A DNA stretch of 64,000 bases from Megachile rotundata (Eukaryota; Arthropoda; Insecta; Hymenoptera; Megachilidae): positions 12,462,001-12,526,000 of the forward strand of contig NC_134993.1 of NCBI RefSeq assembly GCF_050947335.1. Direction: 5' to 3'. Within the stretch, counting starts at the first letter, position 1, and every line of letters starts with the position of its first letter. Position numbers and translations under genes: made by a program. The notes under the pieces were generated by a model, which searched no databases, had not been told where the DNA came from, and saw only the letters and a list, made by a program, of their open reading frames with translations. This document shows, piece by piece, positions 12,533 through 24,211 of the stretch.

Positions 12533-14435
12533 TGAGTTTGCTTTGCATCGTCTTCACGATGTCTTGTATATTAACGGACGATCTTCCGAGTGACATAACA
12601 TGATCTAATCGTATCTTTATGCGTTTACGAATTTCCCGTGCCCATGGCATCGGTAGCAGAAACACGGTAAATCATAAATCACAAGATGGAAAAAAGGCAA
12701 CATACAAATATTAATGGCACACGCACACCGGCCAATATGGACGGAGCACGTACTCTGATTCGATAGATTATTTTGCCATTCTACAACTTCGTTTCTAAAC
12801 CATTCGCAGTTATACTACAGTCAACGAACACATAAGTAATATTTTCTGTCTATAGCCATTTGACTTGAATCATACACAGTAGATTGCTTCCGTTAAAAGA
12901 ACAAAAATAAGTCCTTTCAAGTGATTCCCGAATTAAAGAACAAGGAATGTCTAAAATGTAGAACTTTATATACCATGTCAGAATATAATCGCCATTTACA
13001 TAAAGAATGGTCCACCGTCATACGAAGTAGTACTTTTCTTCTTGATTTCGCAAGTTCAGGTGGAATGAAAAGATCAGCCGTTAGTACATAACGAGTCAAT
13101 AGTCGAAAACCGTATGTAAAAGACGTGATGAATACTTTAGAGTTTTCTGAGCTCCATTTGCAACTCCTCCCATCATATTTCTCAGTCCGTTTGTTCCATG
13201 AACCGGCACGCTGCTCACAGTCACGCCTAAGGTTTGGATTAAGCCCCTCGCGCCAACAAGTATCGATACCTAAACGAAAATGTTTGATTCTTCGCACGCT
13301 CCTCTCATAAATATGTATACTGACTAAAAACAGAAGAAAAAAAATGTCTGCTTTGAAACGTCCGAGCAATTCAAGTCCAGTTGTCGTTTAATACGGACCA
13401 ACATAACATAATTCCTAATCACACTCTTTTCTAATATTACGCTTATACAACTTTCATCCAAGGAGCAATCAAACATTTTCTCTCAGGTATTATTATCAGC
13501 GCGTGCGACTTCATCCTAGTATCGAGAAGAAATGCATTCATCGCATAACTGGCGAGGCGTCGTTAACCAATTCTCGATGCGACGATATAAGAAAAGATAG
13601 CAATTTTATACATTTTACTCTAGCTTTAGATTGATCGACACTAAACGACATACAGACTTGAATCGTTTGAATATTTCAAATCAAACATTTGTTTAGTCGC
13701 ATCTCTAGTTACTAGTCATCTCAAACGATCTTCTTATTAAAAAGTAACATAAATTGTTCAAATTTCTCAAATCTAAAAGTACCATGTACTGTGAAAAATT
13801 TAAATATACATTAGTCGCAAAAAGAAGATCGCTTTATGTTAAGGACCGATATTATTTCGTACGTTTCCGTTATAATATGACTATAAATCGCATCGGTCGT
13901 TCCATACTCCTCAATCTTCATCAACCATACCGATGTTTACATTTTTGTAAAAATGCGCTGACCAAAGGTGTCTGGAACGACCTTGCGTAAAGCGTACCGT
14001 AATTTTTTTTGCTTCTAACTCACAATGGGAAGCGTGCCGATACTTAACATTAAGGGTTCTTTAACATAAATGTGTCTTTACGTTCAACGTTCGAACACTT
14101 TACGCGAGCAACGCTTACCATTGCGAATTAGCTAAATCGTATATGCCGGACGATATCCAATAATCATGCGATAGAACTGCGTGTATTCGTACATCGTAAT
14201 ACGACCTGTTCCGGCAATCTCTCGTTTTTTTTTTTCGTTTTTTTTCTTTATAAATATCATAAAATAGAAATTGCGAATTTGAATCAATTATGAACTTTGC
14301 GGATGTTCAACACGCATCGTATTCGGAGATGCGAATGAAAGTTCAAGATGTTCTCATGGTCGATTCAACGATACGTGAATGATATGATTAAATAATTATA
14401 AATTGGAAATTGAGGTGATGACATTACCTGGGCCG

Positions 14436-16280
14436 TTACTCACCTACAGGCAACGAACCTGTTACGGGAGTAGGTGACGATGATACCATGTTTAATCGAC
14501 CTTGTTCTTTTGCTATTGGATCTAAAAAAAAAAAGACAATCAGCCAATGAACATTTCTTGCTACCGATCACAAAATGCATGCTTAGGTTTGTTTAGTAAA
14601 TTAGGTTTGTTAAGTGCATGGTGTACTCACAAAAATAGGGATGTTCCATAGCTTCGCGTGCAGTGAGTCTCTCGTAATGATCGTAGCGCAGAAGTTTGTC
14701 AAGAAAGTCAAGACTTTCGTGCGATACCAAATGCTGATTTTCCGAATGCATGAAACGTTCCCAACGTTTACGTGAATGTCGGCCTAAAATGTCGTTGAAA
14801 CGAGGATCCAATTCAATATGGTACTTTTCAAGGTATTCAAACAGTTCCTCGGTTCCAAGGACTTTTGCAATTCTAACTAGTTGATCATAATTATCGTGTC
14901 CATGAAAGAACGGTTCTTTCCTGAATATCATACTCGCAAGCATGCATCCAAGAGACCACATATCTAATGAATAATCATACATCTGCGATACAAAAGGAAT
15001 TATATATTATCTGGAAAATAATGATAGTATTTCATTAAGAATATCGGTGGACAGTGTGGTTACAAACCTGAAAATCTACGAGTAATTCTGGACCTTTGAA
15101 ATAACGCGAAGCTACTCGTACGTTATATTCTTGACCGGGATGGTAAAATTCTGCTAGACCCCAATCGATTAACCGCAGCTTTCGGTTTTCATGATCTATC
15201 ATCACATTGTGCGGTTTGACATCCCTGTGCATTATTCCCATACTATGACAGTAATCCAGTGCCTGAACAGAAAAACAGTAATATCGCATATTACGTATCG
15301 TTGATATCTTTCCACGCGTTACACGAAAGTAAATACGAAAGACGTTGAACGCTATCGACGTTACTTACTTAATATACTAAGCATGAGTCCGAAAATTTAA
15401 ACAATTTCTTTCCTCTAATGAAAACATACTAAATTACAATACAGAAAAATTGAGATCAAAAGTGTTAAAACATGTTCAACGGTAAAGCAATTTTGCTAAC
15501 TTAAATGAATCATATAAAATACGGTTCCTTCAAAAATGTCAATATCATACCACTTGTAATAAGAAAAGCAGAATTTGTACAAATAGATCATTTTCGAACT
15601 CTTTCTTGAACCTATAATATACACCTATCGGAATAGTAATCTGGAAGGTTCACGTTAAACTCATACTTGAACTCCATTGCACTTAACAATACACGCACTT
15701 TCAATAATTCGTAGAGGTAGTATCTTATGTCGTAGTCTGTTAACGTCTGGTATAATTGCTTGAAGTCTGTGTTGTTGACATGTTCAAAAATCAGTGCTGG
15801 TGTCCTTGACACAGGATCTTTGACAACTGCTTGGAGAGTAATTATGTTGGTCCCACCTTTGAGATTTTCTAAGATTTTAATCTCCCTTTTTATTTTCTTC
15901 TTTTTTACAGGCTAAAAAATGGAAATTACATGAAAATTAAAAGTTTTAAATAAATATATTTCATCTGTTATAGTCTAACTTATATTTTTGTACCTTTAAA
16001 ATTTTTACAACGCATTTTTCATTATTTGTGATATTAATAGCTTCAAACACTTCACTATATTTTCCTCTGCCTAATTTTCTTACTAATTGATAATCATCTT
16101 GTTGCCTATATAAGGAATCAATCATGAATAAGAAAGCTAAGCTAATGGATGAATGCACAGATATTTATAAAATTGATACACTTACCCCCAATCAACAACA
16201 TAAGATTCATAGTCCCAGTAATCTCTAGGTTTACGTGCATTTACATCGGTGTAAACTCGCGCTCTACTGGGTAGTGCCAT
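14436..16280 (-). CDS. CkIIalpha: Casein kinase II subunit alpha
   Basis: Constitutively active Ser/Thr kinase, catalytic subunit of the CK2 tetramer. Six coding exons (16186-16280, 15994-16105, 15699-15911, 15068-15262, 14631-14982, 14436-14521) join in phase to 350 residues. The start MALPSRARVYTDVN and the stretch YWDYESYVVDWG match the family N-terminus, which binds the activation loop. The Gly-rich loop is GRGKYSEVFEAI, the catalytic Lys lies in CVVKILK, the basic cluster is PVKKKKIKREIK, the catalytic loop is HRDVKPHNVM, and DWG replaces DFG as is usual for CK2. The conserved core ends at HPYFY. The tail of about 26 residues (PIAKEQGR...TGSLPVGE) is intermediate between fly (336 aa) and human (391 aa). 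The last codons GTAGGTGAGTAA contain a near-perfect splice donor, so the 3' end may be alternatively spliced. Confidence 0.97.
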
Positions 16281-17479
16281 TTTCTCTGATATATCGCTAC
16301 TGCTATTTGTTTTGTCGATTGCTATTTTTTCACTGTGGTCTATCGAATAATTATAAAAGATAGTTAATTTATTTCCTCCACTCACCCAGTTATGAATGCG
16401 CGAGACTAAACATACACCTAAGTCGTTAAAAAAAATTATGTTAAAAAAGGAACAGTAAATATATCATAAATTGGCAAGGGAAATATACAAAATTTTGAAG
16501 TATATAATTTTATGTTAGTTCTGTCTGATAAATATTAGCTTGTGTTTCTATATCCAAATTAAATCACGCATCAAGATTCAATATGGTATTCATTAAAACA
16601 ATTCAATACCGCATTTATATTTATTTATAATAGTACAATGCGTTTATAATTAATTACAATATTTTAAGTATAAGCATTACAGATGTAATTGTCACTCAAT
16701 TTTTATACATTCTTTACTTCAAATTTAATAAAACACACATTCGTGATACAACCCCTATATTTGGTACATTAATGATGCACGAACATCAGTCATATACAAA
16801 TCTTACTATTTAGGAATATGTTAACTACACTGAATAGAATTATTTGTATCGAGTAAAAATCAATACTGGCTGTATAATGAAAATACCAAAATAAACAAAG
16901 AACGTGGGTACTTCGTTAAGCAGCAAGTGCAAGTTGAATTTCCATAAGTCCTGATAAATATACGACAAAATATATGAATTCGCTTATAGATTGCATACTG
17001 CATATTTTACCAAAGGTATTTGTTAACAGTCAAATGAATTCAATTAGAAGAACCAGTTACATGGTTAGAAGAATCAAAACAACTTCAATAAGAATCATTA
17101 CATGATATAAACCAGAAAATACGGGCAAAATATAGGTCGTACAATAAAAAATCAACAAACGTAAAAACACGTTGATTAGAACGAATGAACAGTATATTCT
17201 GTAGATGTCTATTGATTATAAGTTTTTAGAGCATTACCGCTACGTTCCAATAGATTTTAGACGTACGACTTCGAGTAAGACTAATGGAACATACACCTAT
17301 ATAGATGCAATCTGCACGTGGAAAAATGTAATATTTTCATTAAAGAGCAAAAATCGAGGGAAAAATTTATCTTCTATCGATACACGGATTAGAAACACGT
17401 ACAAGCATAAAGCACGAACACACATGTACGAGATAAATCACACGCCATCGCAATCAGGAAATTAACGATGACTTATTTT

Positions 17480-17660
17480 CGACTCACCTAATACATTCCG
17501 GACCCGAATCTTGATTAGATTGATTGCAACAGATCTATAAATTCGTCGAGAAATCACGCAACCTGCTTCCGGGGTACGTGAGGCCGCGCGAACGCGTGAA
17601 ACTCAAAGATTTTTGCGGGCGGCCGGCTTCTCAAACGAGCGAGGTCCAAGATGGCAACCA
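17480..17660 (-). promoter_or_regulatory. Candidate promoter / non-coding first exon of CK2alpha
   Basis: A GC- and CpG-rich island in an AT-rich background (GCGGGCGGCCGG core near 17620). On the minus strand it is followed by a consensus splice donor, TATTAG then GTGAGT, at about 17491. This is a natural 5'UTR exon for CK2alpha, whose ATG is 1.2 kb downstream, and acceptor-like AG sites lie just upstream of that ATG near 16410. This is inference from composition and splice signals only. Confidence 0.5.
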
Positions 17661-18337
17661 ACAACCCAGCACAAACTTCAAATGTATAGATTGAAAACCT
17701 TCAATCTACAAACGTTAGTAGTGTCTCTCAAAAGAAAGGTTATTATCGGTCTTGTCTTCTTAAAACATTAATCTTCAACCCTCGATAATCAAACTTCTTA
17801 TATTTTCATTTATTTTATTAAACAGGTCTTTGTATAATTACCACGAATCTCTCGCGTCTCTCGCGTAGATGTATCAAATTTAAATATTAATTTTGCAATA
17901 TTACATTAGGCTATTAGTCTGTATATATAACAACAATCTTTCTACCGGAAACATAAAAATGCGTCAAGTAAAAATTGTACACAAATTTTGTGTACACAAA
18001 TATAATAGTAGAAGTTAACAATAAAGTTTTTAATTTTAATTAAAAAATGTTAATTTTTGCTGTATAGAAAATTCATATTTTTTATTAGTACTACGAGATA
18101 TTAATAACTATACGTTATTAAATATATATATATACCTAATGAGGAATTTAGGAAAACATACATGATATATTGACCAATCAGAATTATTCTTCGTCAACTA
18201 ACTGAACGTATAAGCATACATATTCTATATAACACTGAAGTTAGTAGCTTATATAAAATCAAATTTGAATTTCAAAGAATGTACAAAATTTCCTTTAAAT
18301 TGAATTAATGTGAAAACCTTAATTATATGTCAACATT
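17661..18337. other. AT-rich spacer between CK2alpha 5' end and PMS1 3' end
   Basis: No gene, repeat array or RNA recognised; very AT-rich. It includes a short TA run near 18125. Confidence 0.5.
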
Positions 18338-18343
18338 TTTATT
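18338..18343 (-). terminator. Candidate poly(A) signal for PMS1 (minus strand AATAAA)
   Basis: TTTATT on the plus strand, about 40 bp beyond the PMS1 stop codon. Confidence 0.5.
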
Positions 18344-18381
18344 TCAAATTTAATAATAAATTAATTACAATATTCTAAGAT

Positions 18382-21300
18382 TTATGTTTTGATATTTGTA
18401 TTTTCTGGCAATGAATGTATAGGGTACAATATAGATAAATCGTCCTTTGTTGAAAACCACTGCTTCAAAAGCTGCTCCATATCCTCAGCAGTCTCCTTTA
18501 AATAAAAAAAAGATAAATGATCTGTAAAATATCATTATATATTTTGGACATACCTGGGTGTCATTCATATCAGATTTGTGTAATTCTTTTTTCAGAGTTG
18601 CAGCATTTAAGATCCAAATATGTGACGATTTATGAACGACCCATGAACCCGAACGCAATTGTCCAACAATGTGATTAGTATTTTTACATGTATAGCTGAA
18701 AAATGTTTATATTGTTAGAAAAAAATAAACGATTTCATAAATGCATAATAAAGTAAATTACTTGTCAAGAGAACTTTCACTAATTTTCTTTAAATCTAAA
18801 TTCCATGGTACTAAAGTTCTGACTAGTAAATTTTTGTTATCCTCAGGATTCATCTTTCTCATTTTTTCTAATGCTTTTAAAAGCCTATTTCTGTTTCTGT
18901 TCATTTCTTCTACTTGTTTCTCTTCCTTTTCTCGTTTTTTTGTTTCGCGTTCAGTCTTCTCTTCGCGTGCTAAATCTCTGTAATATGCACGTTTTTCAGA
19001 TGGCAATTCTTTCCACAGATTGGTTATTACATTTGCAATTTGTGCTGCTGTTAAGTTACGGTGTTTGTTTTCTTTCATAACTAAAAATTAAGACACTGAA
19101 TACAGACTCTGTCTTATGGATAATTTATAATAATCAACTGATATACCTTGTTGCCCAACAGTTTTCATAAACTTACGAAAACCTCCACACACATTTTTAT
19201 TGTTCATAGCATCCAAAGATTCATTTAATTCTGGACAATTATAAGGCTGTACATCTGTGCCTCCCTACAAACATTTACTAATTTAATTTTATTTCTACAA
19301 TTAAATTTCTTAATAAATTTTACCTTCACACCAGATATATGTCCTTTGCTCCATTCTTTTAATGTACCACATTTTTTTGTCTCAGACTTTTGTTTCTTCT
19401 CGCATAAATTTTTAACATTCGCACTCGATCCTTCGTTTTCTTTCTCAGGTGTGCTTATACACATTGGAAAATCTGGTCCTAAATCTACGTTTGGTTTTTG
19501 ATTTGATGCTTCAAATCCTGGGGATAATTCAAATGGAGGACTATCATCTGTATTCTTTTCTGATTCATTCTTTTCATGAGCACTTTCTATATTTGCACTT
19601 TGCTCTTCATTTTCTGCTTTAGGTGAATTTAAACACATTGAAAAATCTGGACCCAAATCCACGTGTGGTATCTGAGAGCTGTAAAAAGATCTGTGTTATA
19701 ACAAAATTATACCTAGGAAATTTGCATAATAATTAAAGAACTAACGCTGTATCCGAGGAATCTTTATCATTGTAAAATAATTTGAATTTTTGTGAATCAT
19801 TTGATTCAGAATCACTCAAATTTAAAGATGGTAACTCGAGATTGAAATTTTCTATATTTTTCTGACAGCTGTCATCAGTTTTGTCTGAATGATTCTGCTC
19901 TTTTTCAGAAACTGAAGGTTCCTCATTATCTTTGGAATATTGTACATTTTCAGTAGTATCTACTACATTTTCACTTCTGTGTACTCTTCTTATTTTACAC
20001 GCAGGCTGTTCATCTTCTACATTAGGAATATTTTCTCTGGGGGTGTAATCTTGATATTCATTGAGCGATTGATTACAAACAGTTTCTTCTTGCTCTTGTG
20101 TTTGAATTCCATAAAAATTTTCAAGATGTTTTTGTACTGTATTAAGAATTATGTTCTGTACACACACACGCAACATTATGCAGAAATCTTTATATGAATT
20201 ATCATTGATTCTATTGTAACTTTAATTACCTCCTCTTTGAAAAAAACGCAAGTCTTGTTTGGCTCCAAATTAATATCAATATTTGCAGCACTCATTAAAA
20301 TGTACAACAGACATATTGGTTTTTTCTTAGATGACGAGTCCTGTTCTAATGCTTTCAAAATTGTTTTAGTTACTACCTGAAAATAATTTCTGAATATTCT
20401 TATAACTAAGATCAATTTAAATAACACAAAAATATTTGGAAGCATACCTTTTCTAATTCTCTGTGCTTAATGGGCCTGTTATTTACAAAAATATATTGTG
20501 CTCCGCTTTGAAACACTTCTGATATATTTTGTGATTCTTTGGAAGGAACCATTAATTTACCATTAATCTGCAGAATAAAGTTTAAAGGATTAAAATGTGA
20601 ATCTACTCATATCAAAGAATATGTAACAATTTATATCACCTCTGCATCTTCAATATTTATCCAACTCATATTAGATGTCACTTTTCTACCCAGAATATAA
20701 GCGACTGCTTCTTCAAGAGTAGTTGTACTAGGTTTTGCAAATTTAATTACATTATCTACTTTATAACTTATTCGTGTGCCAAATTGACACATTCCATAAC
20801 TTTTAATTAATGATTCTAACATTTTAACCTCCTGATTTGCCTTCCTTGAATTAGTGATTATTTGTCTTCTTACTGGTAATTGTTTAAACAACTGTTTTAC
20901 TTGTACTGTTGTTCCTACAAAAATGATACGAAAAGAGATAAAATAAAAACATAATAAAATTTTTAGATTTTATTCACTACCTCTTGCTCTATGACATTGT
21001 TCAGATTTTTTAATTTGTCCATTGTGATCAATATCATATGAAACAGCCGCTTCATCCTCTTCAGTTTTTGATATAATTGTAAGATCTGATATAGTGCTTA
21101 ATGCATGTAGTGCTTCACCCCGAAATCCATAAGATTCTAGCGAATCTATGAGTAACATTAATATTACACTTAAATGATCATATTACACACTATTACACAT
21201 GCTTCTATCTTACTATTTTTTACCCAAATCAGAGAAAGTCACAATTTTAGACGTGTATGACGGCAAAGCCATATAAGGTGCATCCACTTTAGAAATACCA

Positions 21301-21559
21301 CAACCGTCATCTTTCACTTCTATCAGGGTACATCCATTATCTATCTAACAATTAAAATAGAAATCTTAAAATAATTTAAACATAAGTGATGTTCCACAAA
21401 GTAAACAAAATAATGACATACCAAGTTGACTTCAATATTTTTGGCATTAGCATCTAATGCATTTTCTATCAACTCTTTTGCAGCAGTAGAAACCGAAACT
21501 ATAATTTGTGTAGTCCTTATAAGCTTGACTGTATTTTTGTCTAGAGCCGAGATTGTCAT
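18382..21559 (-). CDS. Pms1: PMS1-type MutL mismatch-repair protein with HMG box
   Basis: MutL-family ATPase, by family a partner of MLH1 in mismatch repair. Twelve exons from the ATG at 21557-21559 to the stop at 18382-18384 sum to 2,424 nt in phase, 807 residues. The GHKL ATPase motifs are intact: ELIENALDANA (motif I, catalytic Glu), DDGCGI, TSKI and YGFRGEAL. The second ATPase subdomain includes GTTVQVKQLFKQLPVRR and the NNRPIK block. An acidic, Ser-rich linker follows, holding two copies of a DLGPDF(S/P)MC motif (exon 19324-19678). Then comes an HMG-box-like segment (about 18960-19080 and the exon before it), the feature separating PMS1 from MLH1 and PMS2. After it lies a Lys/Glu coiled segment and a short conserved block (HIVGQLRSGSWV, then LNAATL). 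Only about 150 residues follow the HMG box, against nearly 300 in human, so the MutL C-terminal dimerisation region is abbreviated. Confidence 0.9.
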
Positions 21560-21858
21560 TTTAACAAAAATTTAAGACAAACCCGACACATACCTAACTC
21601 TCTATTTCGTTTTAAATGGGTTAGTCTTTGTTGTTCCCTGCATATATGTTAACGCGCGAATGCGCGCGAATATCCGTTCAAAATGTCACGCACGAACTAA
21701 ACGAAGTAGATAGAGTCTCTAATTTCCGCAAAAAAAAGAACAGAACGATCGTAACGACATCAGAAATACAAATTAAATAATATTCCGCATATAAGGAATT
21801 GGTAGTTCATGATTATATTTCAAATTTAACGTAAACTAGGGAATATTCAGGTAACGTT
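21560..21858. other. Short PMS1 promoter / ACBP 3'UTR interval
   Basis: Around 21650-21700 there is a CpG-rich patch (AACGCGCGAATGCGCGCGAAT, a short imperfect repeat), the likely PMS1 promoter. No coding sequence seen. Confidence 0.5.
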
Positions 21859-21864
21859 TTTATT
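21859..21864 (-). terminator. Candidate poly(A) signal for ACBP (minus strand AATAAA)
   Basis: TTTATT on the plus strand, about 77 bp beyond the ACBP stop. Confidence 0.45.
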
Positions 21865-21940
21865 TCAACAAATCGTGGAATACAAAGATATAAAATGTAT
21901 TATCCCAATAATATTTTAGGTAAAAAAATAGAATAGCTCT

Positions 21941-22607
21941 TTATTTGTACTTTGAGAGTAATGTATCGACGAGTTTGATGTAAGCTTCTTTTGCACTGTC
22001 CTGCGACATACCCTCCTTTGACTTCCAGGAGTCCCACTTCGCTTTCCCCTTCAGATCTAACGCTCCTGGTCTCGCTGTAATGTGAGACAATTATTTTTTT
22101 ACAAACGTTCAATTAACAAATTTATATTTTTTAGCATTAACGTACATGTATTAACATTGCCCACTGTTGCTTGCTTGAACAAGGCGTACAGTTCCAAAAA
22201 TTCGTTATCCGTTGGACGCTTAGTGAGAGTTTTGACAGCTTCTACAGCTTCTTGGAATTTCTGCAAAGTCACGTTTTCTCTTTCTAATTATGAAGTTACA
22301 GAGTTTAACGCTACATACGGTGAGTATTTATTACGATACTGTTTTAATATCAGCGATTCGAATGTTTATTTTTTTTAATTGATATCGTTATTTCTTCAAT
22401 CATATAATAGTACCATTTTACATAACGGTCGTGATTACGCACAAAATTGAAACTTCACATTCTGACAGAATAAAATATATTTTACGTAATATAAAATAAT
22501 AATGTAATTTTACGAAAAGTAGACATCAATTATATTCGAAATTCACCGTAATACGAAATATTAAATCTGTCGTAGATACAGTACAAAATTACCTGATCGA
22601 GCGACAT
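21941..22607 (-). CDS. Acbp: Acyl-CoA-binding protein (ACBP/DBI family)
   Basis: Small cytosolic carrier of long-chain acyl-CoA. Three exons (22593-22607, 22146-22260, 21941-22074) join in phase to 87 residues, exactly the usual family length. The first exon encodes only MSLDQ. The second carries KFQEAVEAVKTLTKRPTDNEFLELYALFKQATVGNVNT in sequence order, containing the acyl-CoA-binding YALFKQATVG motif. The third has SRPGALDLKGKAKWDSW, with the Lys and Trp residues that contact the ligand, and ends LLSKYK. The gene is on the same strand as PMS1 with 381 bp between the PMS1 start and the ACBP stop. It is divergent from the ephexin locus to the right. Confidence 0.95.
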
Positions 22608-24211
22608 CCTGTATGATTACCTGTTGCGTTCAGTTAATGACTTCTGACCGACGAATCTACCTGATCATCGATTAAATACCCCAGTCCCCACTTACTGACA
22701 CATTTTTTTACGTTAAACGTAAATGCGGCGAAAATAAAAAGACAATTATATGTGTACAGGAATTTGAACCCATTAATATCTACTTGACGTTTTTTATTAT
22801 TACATTTTTTACTTATAAATATGATACGAACATATCGTTCGATGTTCAGTAAATTACATGTTAATTTCCAGACACGTCCTGTCTGCGCTGGATTTGAAAT
22901 CGAATCGTGTTTGCAGATTTGTCATCAAGAGAAACAAAGAGTGTATCATCAGCGAGGCGAATCATAAGCGGGGTCCAGCGGTTGGATACGACGAAGAGGA
23001 CGAGAAGAGAATGGGGCCAAGCTGCCACATCATCGGCCGACACTCACCTGCGCAAGAACGTAGGAATTTTCGACTAGCCGATGAGTCTTTACCGCTGCGC
23101 CCGTTTACGCAGGAATCTCCGCTGTCAGGGCCGTGATCTGTAAACGCTGACATTCTAAACAGTCACGTGTCCCATTCCCAAATGTTCAACACGATGCCAT
23201 GAACGGGTGAAATCCGCGAAAGAACGCGGAATCATTTCGAGCGACGCACGAGCGCAACCGTTGAAAAAGAAAAAGTTTCGCGTGCATCGAATGCGGCGAA
23301 GGAGGAAGCGACGTTAATTGATGCTCGTGACGATGCATATACGTAATTGAGAATAGATCGGCAGCGGTCAATAAGCGAAAGAAAGTGCGTGGAGGGTAAA
23401 GAATTCCGGGGATACGGCAGTGTAAGGGGATCGACGAGCGCGAGCGGAAACCGGCGAAGACGGCCGAACGCGTACGCGGGACCGTCGCCGCGGAGGCAGA
23501 GCAAAGAAAGCGCTTTAAAAATTCACCGAGTATGCGTGATTTGTCACTCGATCGGCGATCGTTTCGATCGACTCGTTCTCCGTGGGACGGCGATCGCGCG
23601 AATCCAGTGTGCGTTTCGCGATCACCGCCGAGTTCTGTGCGCCCGTCAGACAGCGTCGATGCACGTGTAGATAACGATCGTGGATGACAAATCCTTAACC
23701 GTGGCCTCATTAACGTCAAGTTCGTTGTGTCAAGTTTCGTGATTGTTAATTCGATCCGGGAACCTTGGAATCCCGTGTTTCGCAAAGATGAACGTCAAAG
23801 TTTACCCGGGAGAATGTGAAACATCGGTTGCGACATCGCGGAAATGAAAATATTTCCTTTGACACGGAATTTCGTGCAACGTGATCGGAGTGAGAAATCA
23901 TCCGCGACGGTTCGCGAGCAACGGTCCATCAGTTTAACCGTTCTATGCGAGCGGCAAACTCGAGCGTCGGACTGCTTACGCGTCGAAAAATTTTGCGAAT
24001 GCTGGCAGATGCACGACACGGTGGCTAATATCGAACTCGAGGCGTGCGCGTGTTAGCGGTGTCTGATAACGGGCCGTTGTTTTCTTATCGCACAGCGTCT
24101 ACTCTGTATGCGATCTCGCGATACACGTATGCTCGTTGGAACGTGAGATTGTTGTTACGGGATGCGTTCGTGTAAAAAAGTTAAGCGCTGAGGTCACGAA
24201 AGAGAAAAAGA
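22608..24211. promoter_or_regulatory. CpG/GC-rich block, promoter and 5'UTR of ephexin
   Basis: From about 22,860 to 24,600 the sequence switches abruptly to GC- and CpG-rich DNA (many CGAT, CGCG and GATCG words) inside an AT-rich region, then back. ORFs are long on all frames because stops are rare, and none shows a recognisable family. I read the block as promoter plus long 5'UTR of the rightward ephexin gene; the minus-strand ORF at 23186-23785 is probably spurious. The first 250 bp near 22,608 should hold the ACBP promoter. Confidence 0.5.

Larger units (their letters stand above)
9664..14435. other. Long non-coding interval (probable CK2alpha 3'UTR plus UBA5 promoter)
   Basis: Almost 4.8 kb with no exon that I can recognise on either strand. 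About 100 bp upstream of UBA5 (9664-9780) is slightly GC-richer and is presumably its promoter. The rest is AT-rich, with T-tracts, three TA/TG microsatellites and scattered poly(A) hexamers on both strands. Since CK2alpha is transcribed leftwards from 16.3 kb, much of this may be a very long 3'UTR or downstream alternative exons. ORFs of up to 150 codons here lack ATG starts or family features. Confidence 0.4.

Noticed and set aside
12917..13369. 150-codon minus-strand ORF
   Set aside because: It begins at TTG, the first ATG is near its end, composition is that of the surrounding non-coding DNA and no family is recognisable.
22858..24056. Multiple overlapping ORFs on both strands in the CpG-rich block, including a 199-codon minus-strand one
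   Set aside because: All frames are open because stops are rare in CpG-rich DNA. No start context, splice logic or homology favours any of them.
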